NCBI GenBank assembly: GCA_019635015.1 | Contig: JAHCAG010000016.1 | Coordinates: forward strand, 1 to 64,000 | Length of the DNA: 64,000 nt | Direction: 5' to 3' | Source of the DNA: Burkholderiales bacterium | GTDB taxonomy: Bacteria > Pseudomonadota > Gammaproteobacteria > Burkholderiales > SG8-41 | Shown here: piece after piece, positions 44,836-53,270 of the stretch | Numbering within the stretch: position 1 is the first letter of the stretch | How the letters are laid out: the number at the start of each line of letters is the position of its first letter | Translations under genes and position numbers: made by a program | The notes under the pieces: model-generated | The model's input: the letters and a program-made list of their open reading frames with translations, nothing else | Told to the model about the DNA's origin: nothing | Database searches by the model: none

Positions 44836-45579
44836 TCAGGCTCCCGCACCGGCGGCAGTGGCGGGGCGCAGCGGCGTCACCGCGGCAACGTCGTTGACGT
44901 GCGAGCCGGTGGTCAGGAAGGCGTAGAGGTCGTGGGCGAAGGAGTCGAGCTGCGCCAGCACGATGCGGTTGCTGCGCACCGCGAAGTTGTAGGCCAGCAC
45001 GGCGGGAATCGCCACGGCGAGCCCGAGTGCGGTCATGATCAGTGCTTCGCCGACGGGGCCGGCAACCTTGTCCAGCGTGCCCTGGCCGCTCATGCCGATG
45101 TTGACCAGCGCGTGGTAGACACCCCACACCGTGCCGAAGAGGCCGATGAAGGGTGCGGTGCTGCCGATCGAGGCGAGCACCGTCAGCCCGGATTCGAAGC
45201 GCGCGGTTTCCTCATCGATCACGCGGCGCATCGCGCGGGTGATGAAATCCGCGCCGGAACCGGCTTCGTCGAGCCTGTTGGCGCCGTGGCGCTGGTGATG
45301 GCGCGCGGCGACGATGGCATGCCAGGTCAGGTGCGAGAAGGGTTCGTCCGGATGGTCCTGCTCAAGCTGGGTGGCGACCGCCTGCAGCGAGGGCGCGTTC
45401 CAGAAGCGGTCGAGAAAGCGCCGGCTGCGGCGACGCGCGGTCAGCGCGACGATGGTCTTGGTGACGATCAGGTACCAGGTGATTGCACTCATCAGCAGCA
45501 TGACGACGAGCAGGGTTTTGCCGACGGCGTCGGTCTGGGCGAGGAAATGGGCGAGGCCCAGTGTCTGTTGCGGTTCCAA
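44836..45579 (-). CDS. exbB: Biopolymer transport protein ExbB
   Basis: A 247-residue MotA/TolQ/ExbB protein. Three membrane helices are evident, with the conserved segment LTVLASIGSTAPFIGLFGTVWGVYHAL and EALIMTALGLAVAIPAVLAYN. No ATG fits; the TTG at 45579 has CAGGAG 8 bp upstream and lies just after the tonB stop. It forms the pentameric scaffold of the TonB motor. Confidence 0.93.
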   Translation of the reverse strand: MEPQQTLGLAHFLAQTDAVGKTLLVVMLLMSAITWYLIVTKTIVALTARRRSRRFLDRFWNAPSLQAVATQLEQDHPDEPFSHLTWHAIVAARHHQRHGANRLDEAGSGADFITRAMRRVIDEETARFESGLTVLASIGSTAPFIGLFGTVWGVYHALVNIGMSGQGTLDKVAGPVGEALIMTALGLAVAIPAVLAYNFAVRSNRIVLAQLDSFAHDLYAFLTTGSHVNDVAAVTPLRPATAAGAGA

Positions 45580-45583
45580 GAAA

Positions 45584-46249
45584 TCAACTCCTGAGGCTGA
45601 ATGAAATGGGGACGAGCACCCAGGCGCTGACCGCCTGGTCGCCGCGGCGCGCGGGCACGAATTTCCACTGACGCACGGTTTGCATGGCAATGCCGTCGAG
45701 GCGCTCGTGTCCGCTCGAAGTGCGCAGTTCCACCCGTGCCGGGAGGCCGCGTTCATCGACGAACACCCGCAGCACGACACGGCCTTCCTCGCCGAGCCGG
45801 CGCGACACTGCCGGGTAAACCGGTGCCGGGTTGTTGAGGTAGCCGGCGTTGAACTGCGGCGGGATCACCGGTGCCGGCGCGGCCTCGGCCGCGACCGGTT
45901 CGGGCGGCGGCTGGGGTGCCGGCGGCGGAGGCTGGATCGCGGCCGGGGCCGGCACTTCCGGCGCCGTTGCGGTCAGCAGGGGCAGCGGTTTCGGTTCGAT
46001 GCGTTTGACCGGCTGTTTCACCACCGGTCTGGGTTTGGGCAGTTCCTTGGGCGGTTCGGCGGGTTTGGGCTGCACCAGGCTGACCATGATCGGTGCCAGT
46101 TCCGCCAGTGTCTGCCGTGCCGGCGCGTAACTCAGCAGGGCGAGGACGACTGCGGCATGGAGGCCGATGGTGACGGCAATGCCTGGCAGCCGGGACTTCA
46201 TGCCGCCGTAGACCGGCACAGACCCTGCGATGTTGCGTTGCGGGAACAT
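45584..46249 (-). CDS. tonB: Energy transducer TonB
   Basis: 221 residues from the ATG at 46249, or 206 from the ATG at 46201. The N-terminal anchor is GIAVTIGLHAAVVLALLSYA. A long proline-rich spacer follows (PKELPKPRPVVKQPVKRIEPKP), then the C-terminal TonB domain (RLGEEGRVVLRVFVDERGLPARVELRTSSGHERLDGIA). It links the ExbBD motor to outer-membrane receptors such as the Fiu-like protein nearby. A promoter with an overlapping Fur site lies upstream. Confidence 0.93.
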   Translation of the reverse strand: MFPQRNIAGSVPVYGGMKSRLPGIAVTIGLHAAVVLALLSYAPARQTLAELAPIMVSLVQPKPAEPPKELPKPRPVVKQPVKRIEPKPLPLLTATAPEVPAPAAIQPPPPAPQPPPEPVAAEAAPAPVIPPQFNAGYLNNPAPVYPAVSRRLGEEGRVVLRVFVDERGLPARVELRTSSGHERLDGIAMQTVRQWKFVPARRGDQAVSAWVLVPISFSLRS

Positions 46250-46288
46250 ATTGAAGGCAAAGGGGGAAGAGCTTTTTGATGAGATGTA

Positions 46289-46317
46289 ATGATAATTGTT
46301 CTCATTATTATTTGCAA
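46289..46317 (-). promoter_or_regulatory. tonB promoter with overlapping Fur box
   Basis: On the minus strand TTGCAA (46312-46317), a 17-bp spacer and TATCAT (46289-46294) form a sigma70 promoter. The plus-strand sequence AATGATAATTGTTCTCATTA (46289-46308) is an imperfect palindrome close to the Fur consensus and covers the -10 and spacer. Confidence 0.8.
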
Positions 46318-46361
46318 CAGAATGCAGCCAACGCGGACTAGTCATGTCTTGCCGCGCGGTT

Positions 46362-46378
46362 TGCCGATATATTCGGCA
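46362..46378. promoter_or_regulatory. Perfect inverted repeat upstream of the dehydrogenase gene
   Basis: TGCCGA, five bases (TATAT), TCGGCA: a symmetric operator-like site 31 bp before the ATG at 46409. The protein that could bind it is not known. Confidence 0.45.
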
Positions 46379-46408
46379 GTCCCTGTTTTTGCAGGAAATA
46401 CCCAGACC

Positions 46409-47275
46409 ATGAAACTTGCATTCATCGGCCTCGGCGTCATGGGCGGCCCGATGGCGGGGCATCTCGCCAAGGCCGGCCACAGCGTCAGCGTCTACAACCG
46501 CTCGCCGGCACGCGTACAGGTCTGGCTGCAGCGTCATGCCGGCAAGGCCGCCGAATCGCCGGCGGTCGCGGCCAAGGATGCGGACATCGTGTTCAGCTGC
46601 GTTGGCAACGACGACGACGTGCGCGAGGTCACGATCGGTGAACGTGGCGCCTTCGCGGCGATGCGCCCCGGTGCGATTTTTGTCGATCACACAACGGCGT
46701 CGGCAGCCGTGGCGGAAGAACTGCATGCGACTGCCGCTGCGCGCGGCCTGCATTTCCTTGATGCCCCCGTGTCCGGCGGACAGTCCGGCGCGGAGCAGGG
46801 CATCCTCACCGTCATGGTCGGCGGCGATGCCGAACCCCATGCACGGGCCGAGCCGGTGATCGCGCATTACGCGCGCGCGGTGACCCTGATGGGGCCTGCC
46901 GGCGCCGGTCAGAAAACGAAGATGGTCAACCAGATCTGTGTCGCCGGCGTGGTGCAGGGCCTCGCCGAAGGGCTGGCGTTTGCATTGCATGCGGGACTGG
47001 ATGCCAAACGTGTCGTCGACGTCATCTCGAAAGGCGCGGCAAGCTCATGGCAGATGGAGAATCGCGGCAAGACCATGGTCGACGGCAAGTTCGACTTCGG
47101 TTTTGCAGTCGACCTGATGCGCAAGGATCTGCGCATCGCGATGGAGGCGGCGCGCGCCAACGGCGCACAGTTGCCGGCGACTGCGCTGATCGACCAGTTT
47201 TATGCGCGGGTGCAGCGCGAGGGCGGCGGCCGGCTGGATACTTCGAGTCTGATCAAGTTGCTGGTGGAACAGTGA
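46409..47275 (+). CDS. NAD(P)-dependent 3-hydroxyisobutyrate / tartronate-semialdehyde-type dehydrogenase
   Basis: A 288-residue beta-hydroxyacid dehydrogenase. The nucleotide-binding start is MKLAFIGLGVMGGPMAGHLAKAGH. The substrate motif FLDAPVSGGQSGAEQGILTVMVGG and the catalytic lysine region GAGQKTKMVNQ are present. Family members reduce or oxidise 3-hydroxyisobutyrate, 2-hydroxy-3-oxopropionate or similar. A long open frame upstream is discarded because the ATG at 46409 starts the family motif. It heads a cluster with the NUDIX and metallo-hydrolase genes. Confidence 0.85.
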   Translation: MKLAFIGLGVMGGPMAGHLAKAGHSVSVYNRSPARVQVWLQRHAGKAAESPAVAAKDADIVFSCVGNDDDVREVTIGERGAFAAMRPGAIFVDHTTASAAVAEELHATAAARGLHFLDAPVSGGQSGAEQGILTVMVGGDAEPHARAEPVIAHYARAVTLMGPAGAGQKTKMVNQICVAGVVQGLAEGLAFALHAGLDAKRVVDVISKGAASSWQMENRGKTMVDGKFDFGFAVDLMRKDLRIAMEAARANGAQLPATALIDQFYARVQREGGGRLDTSSLIKLLVEQ

Positions 47276-47307
47276 AGGGTGAACGGTGAGCAGTGAACGG
47301 ATGAAAA
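47268..47307. repeat. Heptamer-type repeat variant at the NUDIX gene start, copy 4
   Basis: GTGAAGGGTGAACGGTGAGC runs on as GTGAACG-like 7-bp units across the start codon. It resembles the left arm of the palindromic family with GTGA in place of GATGA. The first codons of the NUDIX gene lie within it. Confidence 0.45.
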
Positions 47308-48122
47308 GCGGGAAGCGCGGCGCAGAGCCGGTGGTGCCGATGCCGTCGGCGACGGTGACCATCGTGCGCGATGCGCCGGGCGGCATCGAGGTGCTGATGA
47401 TGCGCCGCAATCTGAAGTCGGGATTTGTGCCGGGCATGCACGTGTTTCCCGGTGGCGGTGTGGACGAAACAGATTTTTGTTTTAAAAACAATGAGTTATG
47501 TAAATGTCTCAATGACAGTGCCGCGAGCGGCACACTGGGCCTGGCCTGCGACGGGCTGGCGTACTGGGCCGCTGCGATCCGCGAAGCCTTCGAGGAATCG
47601 GGGTTGCTGCTGGCGCGCAGGCGCAGCGGCGAAACGCTGTCGCTGAGTGATGCCGAAACCGCGCGCCGTTTTGCCGAACACCGCCGCCGCCTCAATTCCG
47701 GCGCGCTGGCCTTCCCGGATCTGTTGCAGGCCGAGGAACTGCAACTCGCTGCCGACCAGCTGACGTACTTTGCACACTGGATTACGCCGGTGGGCCTGCC
47801 GCGGCGTTACGACACGCGGTTTTTCATGGCGCAGGCGCCGGAAGGACAGGAACCGCTGCAGGACGAGCAGGAAACCATCGCCGCCGCCTGGGTGCGTCCC
47901 GGCGAAGCGCTGACGCGCCACCGCAGCGGCGATTTCGAAATGCGCACGCCGACCGTGCGCACGCTGGAGGACTTTGCGGATTACGACAGCGTCGCGAGCC
48001 TGCGCCGCGGCCTCGCCGCGCGCCGCGATGTGCGCGTGCAGCTGCCGCGCATCGGTCCCGACGGCCGGCGCATCATGCCGGGCGAGCCCGGTTACGAGGA
48101 AGCGGGGGCCGCGGAACGATGA
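47286..48122 (+). CDS. NUDIX hydrolase, NUDT19-like
   Basis: 278 residues from a GTG at 47286 or 273 from the ATG at 47301. It has the N-terminal PVVPMPSATVTIVRDAPGGIEVLMMRRN and FVPGMHVFPGGGVDETD, then a degenerate NUDIX box (AAIREAFEESGLLLARR) as in NUDT19-type proteins. Between them, residues encoded by an AT-rich stretch (FCFKNNELCKCLNDS) match the dispersed AT-rich motif and look inserted. It overlaps the next gene by 4 bp. The nucleotide substrate is unknown. Confidence 0.82.
   Translation: MSSERMKSGKRGAEPVVPMPSATVTIVRDAPGGIEVLMMRRNLKSGFVPGMHVFPGGGVDETDFCFKNNELCKCLNDSAASGTLGLACDGLAYWAAAIREAFEESGLLLARRRSGETLSLSDAETARRFAEHRRRLNSGALAFPDLLQAEELQLAADQLTYFAHWITPVGLPRRYDTRFFMAQAPEGQEPLQDEQETIAAAWVRPGEALTRHRSGDFEMRTPTVRTLEDFADYDSVASLRRGLAARRDVRVQLPRIGPDGRRIMPGEPGYEEAGAAER
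47479..47500 (+). repeat. AT-rich dispersed motif inside the NUDIX gene
   Basis: TTTTAAAAACAATGAGTTAT in an otherwise GC-rich gene. It is translated in frame and encodes FKNNEL. Closest to the copies at 28975 and 30375. Confidence 0.6.
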
Positions 48123-48955
48123 ACGCGCCCATCGTGCCCGGGGAAGTGGTCACCGTCGCGCCCGGGGTGCGGCGCATCACCGCGCCCAACCCCGGCGTGA
48201 TGACGGGGCCCGGCACCAACAGCTATCTGATCGGCGATTCGGATCTGGCGCTGATTGATCCGGGGCCGGAACTCGATGCCCACCGCGATGCGCTGCTCGC
48301 CGCCGTCGGCGACCGCCTGCGCTGGATACTCTGCACGCATACCCATCGCGACCATTCGCCGCTGGCGCGCGCACTGAAGCAGGCCACGGGCGCCGAAGTG
48401 CTGGGCCACGGTGTAACGCCTGCTGATGGTCGCCAGGACGAGGCCTTCCAACCCGACCGTGTGCTGCGCGACGGCGAGGTCGTCGACTGCGCCGGTGCGC
48501 GGCTGCGTGTTGTGCACACCCCCGGCCATGCCTCCAACCATTTCTGCTACCTGCTCGAAGGCAGCGGCCTGCTGTTCACCGGTGATCATGTGATGCAGGG
48601 CTCGACAGTGGTGATTTCGCCGCCGGACGGCGACATGCAGGCCTACCTCGATTCGCTGCAGCGCCTGCTGGACCTGCCGGTCAGCGCTTTCGCGCCGGGC
48701 CACGGCCACCTGATCACCACGCCGGTCGAGGAGGTGCGGCGGCTGATCGCGCACCGCCTCAAACGCGAGGAAAAGATCCACGCCGCGCTCGCGGCGCAGG
48801 GGCCGGGCACGCTGGAAACGCTGGTGCGCCATGCCTATGACGACGTGCCCGAGCGCATTCATCCGGTGGCGATGCGCTCATTGCACGCCCATCTGCTGCG
48901 GCTTGAGCGCAACGGACGTGCGGCGAACGCCGCCGGCACATGGCGGGCCCGATGA
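48119..48955 (+). CDS. Metallo-beta-lactamase-fold hydrolase, LACTB2-like
   Basis: A 278-residue MBL-fold protein. The metal motifs are CTHTHRDHSPLA, TPGHASNHFCY, TGDHVM and PGHGHL, and a winged C-terminal domain follows (IAHRLKREEKIHAAL). LACTB2-like proteins are often nucleases or thioesterases. It overlaps the NUDIX gene by 4 bp and the cyclase gene by 4 bp, so the three are translationally coupled. Confidence 0.87.
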   Translation: MNAPIVPGEVVTVAPGVRRITAPNPGVMTGPGTNSYLIGDSDLALIDPGPELDAHRDALLAAVGDRLRWILCTHTHRDHSPLARALKQATGAEVLGHGVTPADGRQDEAFQPDRVLRDGEVVDCAGARLRVVHTPGHASNHFCYLLEGSGLLFTGDHVMQGSTVVISPPDGDMQAYLDSLQRLLDLPVSAFAPGHGHLITTPVEEVRRLIAHRLKREEKIHAALAAQGPGTLETLVRHAYDDVPERIHPVAMRSLHAHLLRLERNGRAANAAGTWRAR

Positions 48956-50811
48956 ATACGGCGCCGGCGCGCGGGTCGCGCCGGTTCGCCGACGTCAACC
49001 TGCTGATCGGCGTATTCAGCGCGCTGCTGATCGGCGGGCTCTGGTTCTACATGATCACCAAGCACGAGGGCGAATACCGCGAAACGGTGGAAGCCGCATT
49101 CCGGCAGAACTCCAATCTCGCAGTGGCCTACGAAGAACACATCGTGCGCACGCTGAAGGGTTTCGACAGCGCACTGCTGTTCGTGCGCCATGAGTACCGC
49201 CGCGCCGGCCGCGCGCTGGACATCGCCCGTTACGTCGAGGACGGGGTTGTCGACAGCCAGCTGTTCAGCATCCTCAGCGTGGTCGACGAACGCGGTGATG
49301 TTGTGCTCAGCAGCCGGGCATTCGAGCCGACGAATTACGCCGACCGCGAGTTTTTCCGCGTCCACCAGCGGGGCGGCGGCGACGTGCTCTACATCAACCG
49401 TCCGGTGCTCGGCCGCGTGTCGGGCACCTGGCAGGTGCCGATGTCGCGGCGGATCAGCAAGGCCGACGGATCCTTCGGCGGCGTCGTCGTGCTGTCGGTC
49501 GATCCCGGTTACTTTGCGCGTTTCTACCAGAAGGCGGACATCGGCACCAAGGGGCTGGTGACGCTGGTGGGGATCGATGGCATCGCCCGTGTGCGCCGCG
49601 TTGGCAGCGAGCTCAGCTTCGATATCGACATGACCGGAAGCAGCCTGCTGCGCCAGCGCGCGAAGCTGGAGCACGGCCAGTTCCTCAGTCTCGGCGGCTT
49701 CGATGACGTTCGGCGCCTGCTCAGTTACCGCACCTTGCGCGAATACCCGCTGATCGTCGCCGTCGGCGCGGCGGAGCAGGAGGTGCTGCGTGAATCACTG
49801 CGCAACCGCAACCGGGACTATGGGATGGCGCTGCTGGTCAGCCTGGTCATCGTCGCATTTGCCGTGATGCTGAAGGTGACGCTGGCGCGGCAGCGGCGCG
49901 CGCGCGAAGCGCTGGCGAACAGCGAGGCGCGTTTCCGCGGCGCCTTCGAGCAGGCGGCGATCGGCATGGCCCACACCTCGATGGATCGCCGTTTTCTCCA
50001 GGTCAACCAGCGTTTCTGCGACATGCTGGGTTACACCCGCGAGGAACTGATGGGCAAGGCCGCGACGGACTTCACCCATCCGGAAGACCGCGGTTCCGCC
50101 ACCCATGACCGCCAGCGGCTGCTGGCCGGCGAGGCCGACAGCCTGTCCGCGGAAAAACGTTACGTGCGCAAGGACGGCAGCCTGCTGTGGGTCAACCGCA
50201 CGGTGTCACTGGTGCGCGATGCCGAGGGGCAGCCGCTGTATTTCCTGCGCATCGTCGAAGACATCACCGAGCGCAAGCGGCTCGAGAACGAGCTGCGTGA
50301 AATGGCAACCACCGACATGCTGACCGGCATGCCCAACCGCCGCGCGTTCATCGCCTGGCTGGAGGAGGAACATGCCCGCATCCGGCGTTTTCCGGAGCAG
50401 CAGGCCGCGGTGCTGATGCTCGACGTCGACGATTTCAAGCGGGTCAACGACACGCATGGCCATGCCGTCGGCGACACCGTCCTGCGCCATGTGGCGGAAC
50501 TGATCCGCAGGGGGATCCGCGAGGTCGACGCCTGCGGCCGGCTCGGCGGGGAGGAGTTCGCGGTGCTGCTGACGGGCGCCACACCGGCAGCAGCGGCGGA
50601 GTTTGCCGAGCGGCTGCGCCGCGGGATCGCCGCCTCTCCCGCATCGAATGGGGGCCTGGAGATCGGCGTCACGGTCAGCATCGGTGTTTCGGCGCTGTCC
50701 AGGGAGGATGATGGCGCCGATGCCGCGTTGCTGCGCGCCGACCGCGCGCTCTACCGGGCGAAGGAATCGGGGCGCAACCGCGTCGAGACCGATACCGGCC
50801 GCATGGCCTAG
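48952..50811 (+). CDS. Diguanylate cyclase with periplasmic Cache-like sensor and PAS domain
   Basis: 619 residues. A membrane helix near residues 18-35 and another near 285-305 flank a periplasmic sensor. A PAS domain follows (NSEARFRGAFEQAAIGMAHTSMD...LRIVEDITERKRL). The GGDEF domain is complete (TDMLTGMPNRRAFIAWL; active site RLGGEEF). An RxxD inhibitory site (REVD) lies five residues before GGEEF, so product inhibition by c-di-GMP is likely. It should convert GTP to c-di-GMP. The ATG at 48952 overlaps the previous stop. Confidence 0.92.
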   Translation: MNTAPARGSRRFADVNLLIGVFSALLIGGLWFYMITKHEGEYRETVEAAFRQNSNLAVAYEEHIVRTLKGFDSALLFVRHEYRRAGRALDIARYVEDGVVDSQLFSILSVVDERGDVVLSSRAFEPTNYADREFFRVHQRGGGDVLYINRPVLGRVSGTWQVPMSRRISKADGSFGGVVVLSVDPGYFARFYQKADIGTKGLVTLVGIDGIARVRRVGSELSFDIDMTGSSLLRQRAKLEHGQFLSLGGFDDVRRLLSYRTLREYPLIVAVGAAEQEVLRESLRNRNRDYGMALLVSLVIVAFAVMLKVTLARQRRAREALANSEARFRGAFEQAAIGMAHTSMDRRFLQVNQRFCDMLGYTREELMGKAATDFTHPEDRGSATHDRQRLLAGEADSLSAEKRYVRKDGSLLWVNRTVSLVRDAEGQPLYFLRIVEDITERKRLENELREMATTDMLTGMPNRRAFIAWLEEEHARIRRFPEQQAAVLMLDVDDFKRVNDTHGHAVGDTVLRHVAELIRRGIREVDACGRLGGEEFAVLLTGATPAAAAEFAERLRRGIAASPASNGGLEIGVTVSIGVSALSREDDGADAALLRADRALYRAKESGRNRVETDTGRMA

Positions 50812-51218
50812 CGGTGGAGTTCTCCGGCGCGTTCCGGCTGGAAGGTGATCTCACTGACCCGCACCGTGGTGACATGGCCGTCCGGCAGTGTCCAGTCCAG
50901 TGCGGAACCGACCGACAGTCCGAGCAAGGCGCTGCCCACCGGAGCGAGCACCGAAATGCGGCCTTCGCCGCCGGCATCCTTCGGATAGGCCAGGGTCAGT
51001 TCGAATTCCCTGCCGGAGTCCGCGACCGAGAAACGCACCGTGGAATTCATGGTGACGACATCGGGCGGCATTTCCCCGGGCTCGAGCACGGTGGCGCGGC
51101 CGAGTTCATCGAGCAGCGCGGCCTTGCCCGGGAAGACCGCGTCGGGCGTGGATTCGATCAGGGTTTCAAGCCGCTCCAGGTCCAGCGAGGAGACGGTGAT
51201 GGGTGATTTTTTTGACAT
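50808..51218 (-). CDS. rnk: Nucleoside diphosphate kinase regulator Rnk (GreA/GreB-like)
   Basis: A 136-residue Rnk-type protein. A short N-terminal helix (SSLDLERLETLIES) is followed by the GreA/B C-terminal fold (VTMNSTVRFSV...LVGS-like VLAPVGSALLGLSVG). Rnk binds RNA polymerase's secondary channel and modulates nucleotide metabolism genes. The ATG at 51218 gives MSKKSPITVS; upstream codons look spurious. The stop overlaps the cyclase stop. Confidence 0.88.
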   Translation of the reverse strand: MSKKSPITVSSLDLERLETLIESTPDAVFPGKAALLDELGRATVLEPGEMPPDVVTMNSTVRFSVADSGREFELTLAYPKDAGGEGRISVLAPVGSALLGLSVGSALDWTLPDGHVTTVRVSEITFQPERAGELHR

Positions 51219-51248
51219 GGCAGTTCTCATCAGGGCTCAAAAAAGAAA

Positions 51249-51268
51249 CTGGCGGCCGGGGCCGCCAG
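51249..51268 (-). terminator. Second of two tandem minus-strand terminators
   Basis: CTGGCGGC (51249-51256) and GCCGCCAG (51261-51268) with a 4-nt loop. On the minus strand it is followed by TTTCTTTTTT. It lies just upstream of rnk. Confidence 0.75.
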
Positions 51269-51275
51269 AAAAAAA

Positions 51276-51297
51276 CCGCGGCCCTTGCGGGCCGCGG
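51276..51297 (-). terminator. First of two tandem minus-strand terminators
   Basis: CCGCGGCCC (51276-51284) pairs with GGGCCGCGG (51289-51297) around a 4-nt loop. A seven-T run follows on the minus strand. It ends the transcript of the hydroxyacid dehydrogenase gene (stop at 51408). Confidence 0.85.
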
Positions 51298-51407
51298 TGG
51301 TTGAAGTCCTTATACCCTGATAAGCGGTGCAAGCCAAGTGCGCCTGCCTTTGCGGCAATGCCCCGGATTGGGCGATTGCCGGCAAGAGGGTCTGTAACTA
51401 CATGTTT

Positions 51408-52376
51408 TTATTTTATTTTTGGAGAGTTTGCGAACTGCGTGACTTTTCCGGTGGCGAAGGCCGCTGCATTGGTGAAGGCTTCGCCGAAGTAGGCCTCGTA
51501 AGTACCTTGTTCCAGCCAGGCGCTGTGATTGCTGCACAAGGCATTGTCGAGTTTCAGCAGCGGATGGTCGCCGTGCTGCACCGGTTCGTTTTCGTAGACA
51601 TCGGTCGCCGCCATGCCGGGACGGCCGGCCTTCAGCGCGGCCACCAGTGCACCGGGTTCGATCAGTTCGGCGCGCGCTGTGTTGATCAGCAGGGCGGAGG
51701 GTTTCATCAGTGCGAGGTGCGCCGCTTTCACCAGGCCGCGTGTGTCCTTGGACAGCCGGGCCATGATCACCAGCACGTCGGCCTGCGCAAACAGGTCGTC
51801 CTGGCTCGCGGCGGTTTCGTAACCCGCGGCTTTTGCGGCATTGAGCGAATTTTCCCGGCCCCAGACCAGCACGCGCATGCCGAAGCTGGCGCCGGTCTGC
51901 GCGATCAGGGCGCCGATGGTGCCCAGGCCCAGGATCGCCAGCGTCCTGCCGCGCAGGCCGATGTTGAAGCGGGAGCGCCAGATGCCTTTGCGCATGCCAT
52001 CGCATTCGCGTGCGACGTCACGCCAGCTCGCCATGATCAGCGCCCAGGTGTGCTCCGCCACCGTGTAGGGGGAGGGGTGACCGCCGGAGAGGATCGCGAC
52101 GCCGCGGTCGTTGCAGGCCTCGACGTCGATGTGGTGGAAACTGCGGCCGGTCTGGCTGAACAGCTTCAGTTTCGGCAGTTGTTCGATGATGCCGCGGGTG
52201 AAACGCGTGCGCTCGCGGATCGGCACGATGATGTCGGCATCGCGCAGGTTGGCCAGCAGCTTGTCCTCGGCAGGCGCCACATCGTTGAAAATGCGCACCT
52301 CGTGCCCTTCCAGCGTCTTCAGGCAGTCGAGTGTGCGGACCAGATTGTGGTAGTCGTCGGGGATGGCGATGATCAT
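51408..52376 (-). CDS. D-isomer-specific 2-hydroxyacid dehydrogenase family protein
   Basis: 322 residues. The NAD-binding motif is LAILGLGTIGALIAQTGASF. Catalytic residues are Arg in LINTARAELI, Glu in DVYENEPV and His in CSNHSAWLEQGTYE. It resembles phosphoglycerate-dehydrogenase-like enzymes of unknown substrate. It is divergent from the SDR gene. An AT-rich stretch without a clear motif lies at its 3' end. Confidence 0.87.
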   Translation of the reverse strand: MIIAIPDDYHNLVRTLDCLKTLEGHEVRIFNDVAPAEDKLLANLRDADIIVPIRERTRFTRGIIEQLPKLKLFSQTGRSFHHIDVEACNDRGVAILSGGHPSPYTVAEHTWALIMASWRDVARECDGMRKGIWRSRFNIGLRGRTLAILGLGTIGALIAQTGASFGMRVLVWGRENSLNAAKAAGYETAASQDDLFAQADVLVIMARLSKDTRGLVKAAHLALMKPSALLINTARAELIEPGALVAALKAGRPGMAATDVYENEPVQHGDHPLLKLDNALCSNHSAWLEQGTYEAYFGEAFTNAAAFATGKVTQFANSPKIK

Positions 52377-52493
52377 GGGCGGCGAGTCTACCGCGGCTTT
52401 GCCGCGCGGGCCAGAGGGTCACTGCAAGGCGCGGATATGTCACAATCGCGGCTCCCGCAAAACCCCTGCAGAAGCACGGAAAGGATTCGCATC

Positions 52494-53267
52494 ATGGAAC
52501 TTGGATTAAAAGGCAAAGTCGCCGCTGTCACCGGCGGTACCGAAGGCATCGGCGAGGCCGTCGTGCGGCGTCTGGTCGCCGAGGGCGCGAAAGTCGCGTT
52601 CTGCGCGCGCCGCAAGGAACTGATCGACGCCTTTGCCGCCGAACTGAAGAAGCAGGGCGGTGATGTGCTGGGTATCGTCGCCGACGCCTCCAAGGAAGGC
52701 GACATGGAACGTTTCATCGAGGAAACCGCGAAACACTTCGGTCGCCTCGACATTGTCGTCAACAACGCCGGCGGCTCGGGCCAGATCGCTTTCGACAAGG
52801 TCGAGGACAGCTTCTGGGACCTCGACATGGAAATCAAGGTCATGGCGCAGGTGCGCACTGCGCGCGCGGCGATTCCGCACATGAAAAAGGTCGGCGGCGG
52901 CCGCATCATCAGCCTCAACATGGTCGGCGCCAAGCAGCCGGGCGCGGCAATGTTCCCGACCACTGTCAGCCGCGCCGCGGGCCTGGCCCTGTCCAAGGGC
53001 CTGTCCAAGGAACTGGCGGCCGACAATATCCTGGTCAACGTCGTTGCGGTGGGCAAGATCAAGTCGAAGCAGCAGGAGCGCGGCGCCGCGCGCAACAACA
53101 AGACGGTGGAGCAGCATTACGCCGATACCGGCAAGACCGTGCCGATCAAACGCATGGGTGAGGCGGCCGAGGTTGCCAACGTCATTGCCTTCCTCGCGTC
53201 GGATGCCGCGAGTTATGTCACCGGCTGCTGCATCAACGTCGACGGCGGATTGTCCGGCGTGTTGTGA
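52494..53267 (+). CDS. SDR-family protein lacking the usual Tyr-x3-Lys catalytic pair
   Basis: 257 residues. The nucleotide-binding TGGTEGIGEAV and NNAGG motifs are intact. At the active site, where SDRs have Tyr-x3-Lys (YSASK), this protein has TTVSR, and the preceding catalytic serine region reads ISLNMVG. The C-terminal GCCINVDGG is normal. It may be a non-classical or inactive SDR, or a subfamily with a different mechanism. The ATG at 52494 follows a purine-rich stretch (CGGAAAGG). Confidence 0.85.
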   Translation: MELGLKGKVAAVTGGTEGIGEAVVRRLVAEGAKVAFCARRKELIDAFAAELKKQGGDVLGIVADASKEGDMERFIEETAKHFGRLDIVVNNAGGSGQIAFDKVEDSFWDLDMEIKVMAQVRTARAAIPHMKKVGGGRIISLNMVGAKQPGAAMFPTTVSRAAGLALSKGLSKELAADNILVNVVAVGKIKSKQQERGAARNNKTVEQHYADTGKTVPIKRMGEAAEVANVIAFLASDAASYVTGCCINVDGGLSGVL

Positions 53268-53270
53268 TGT

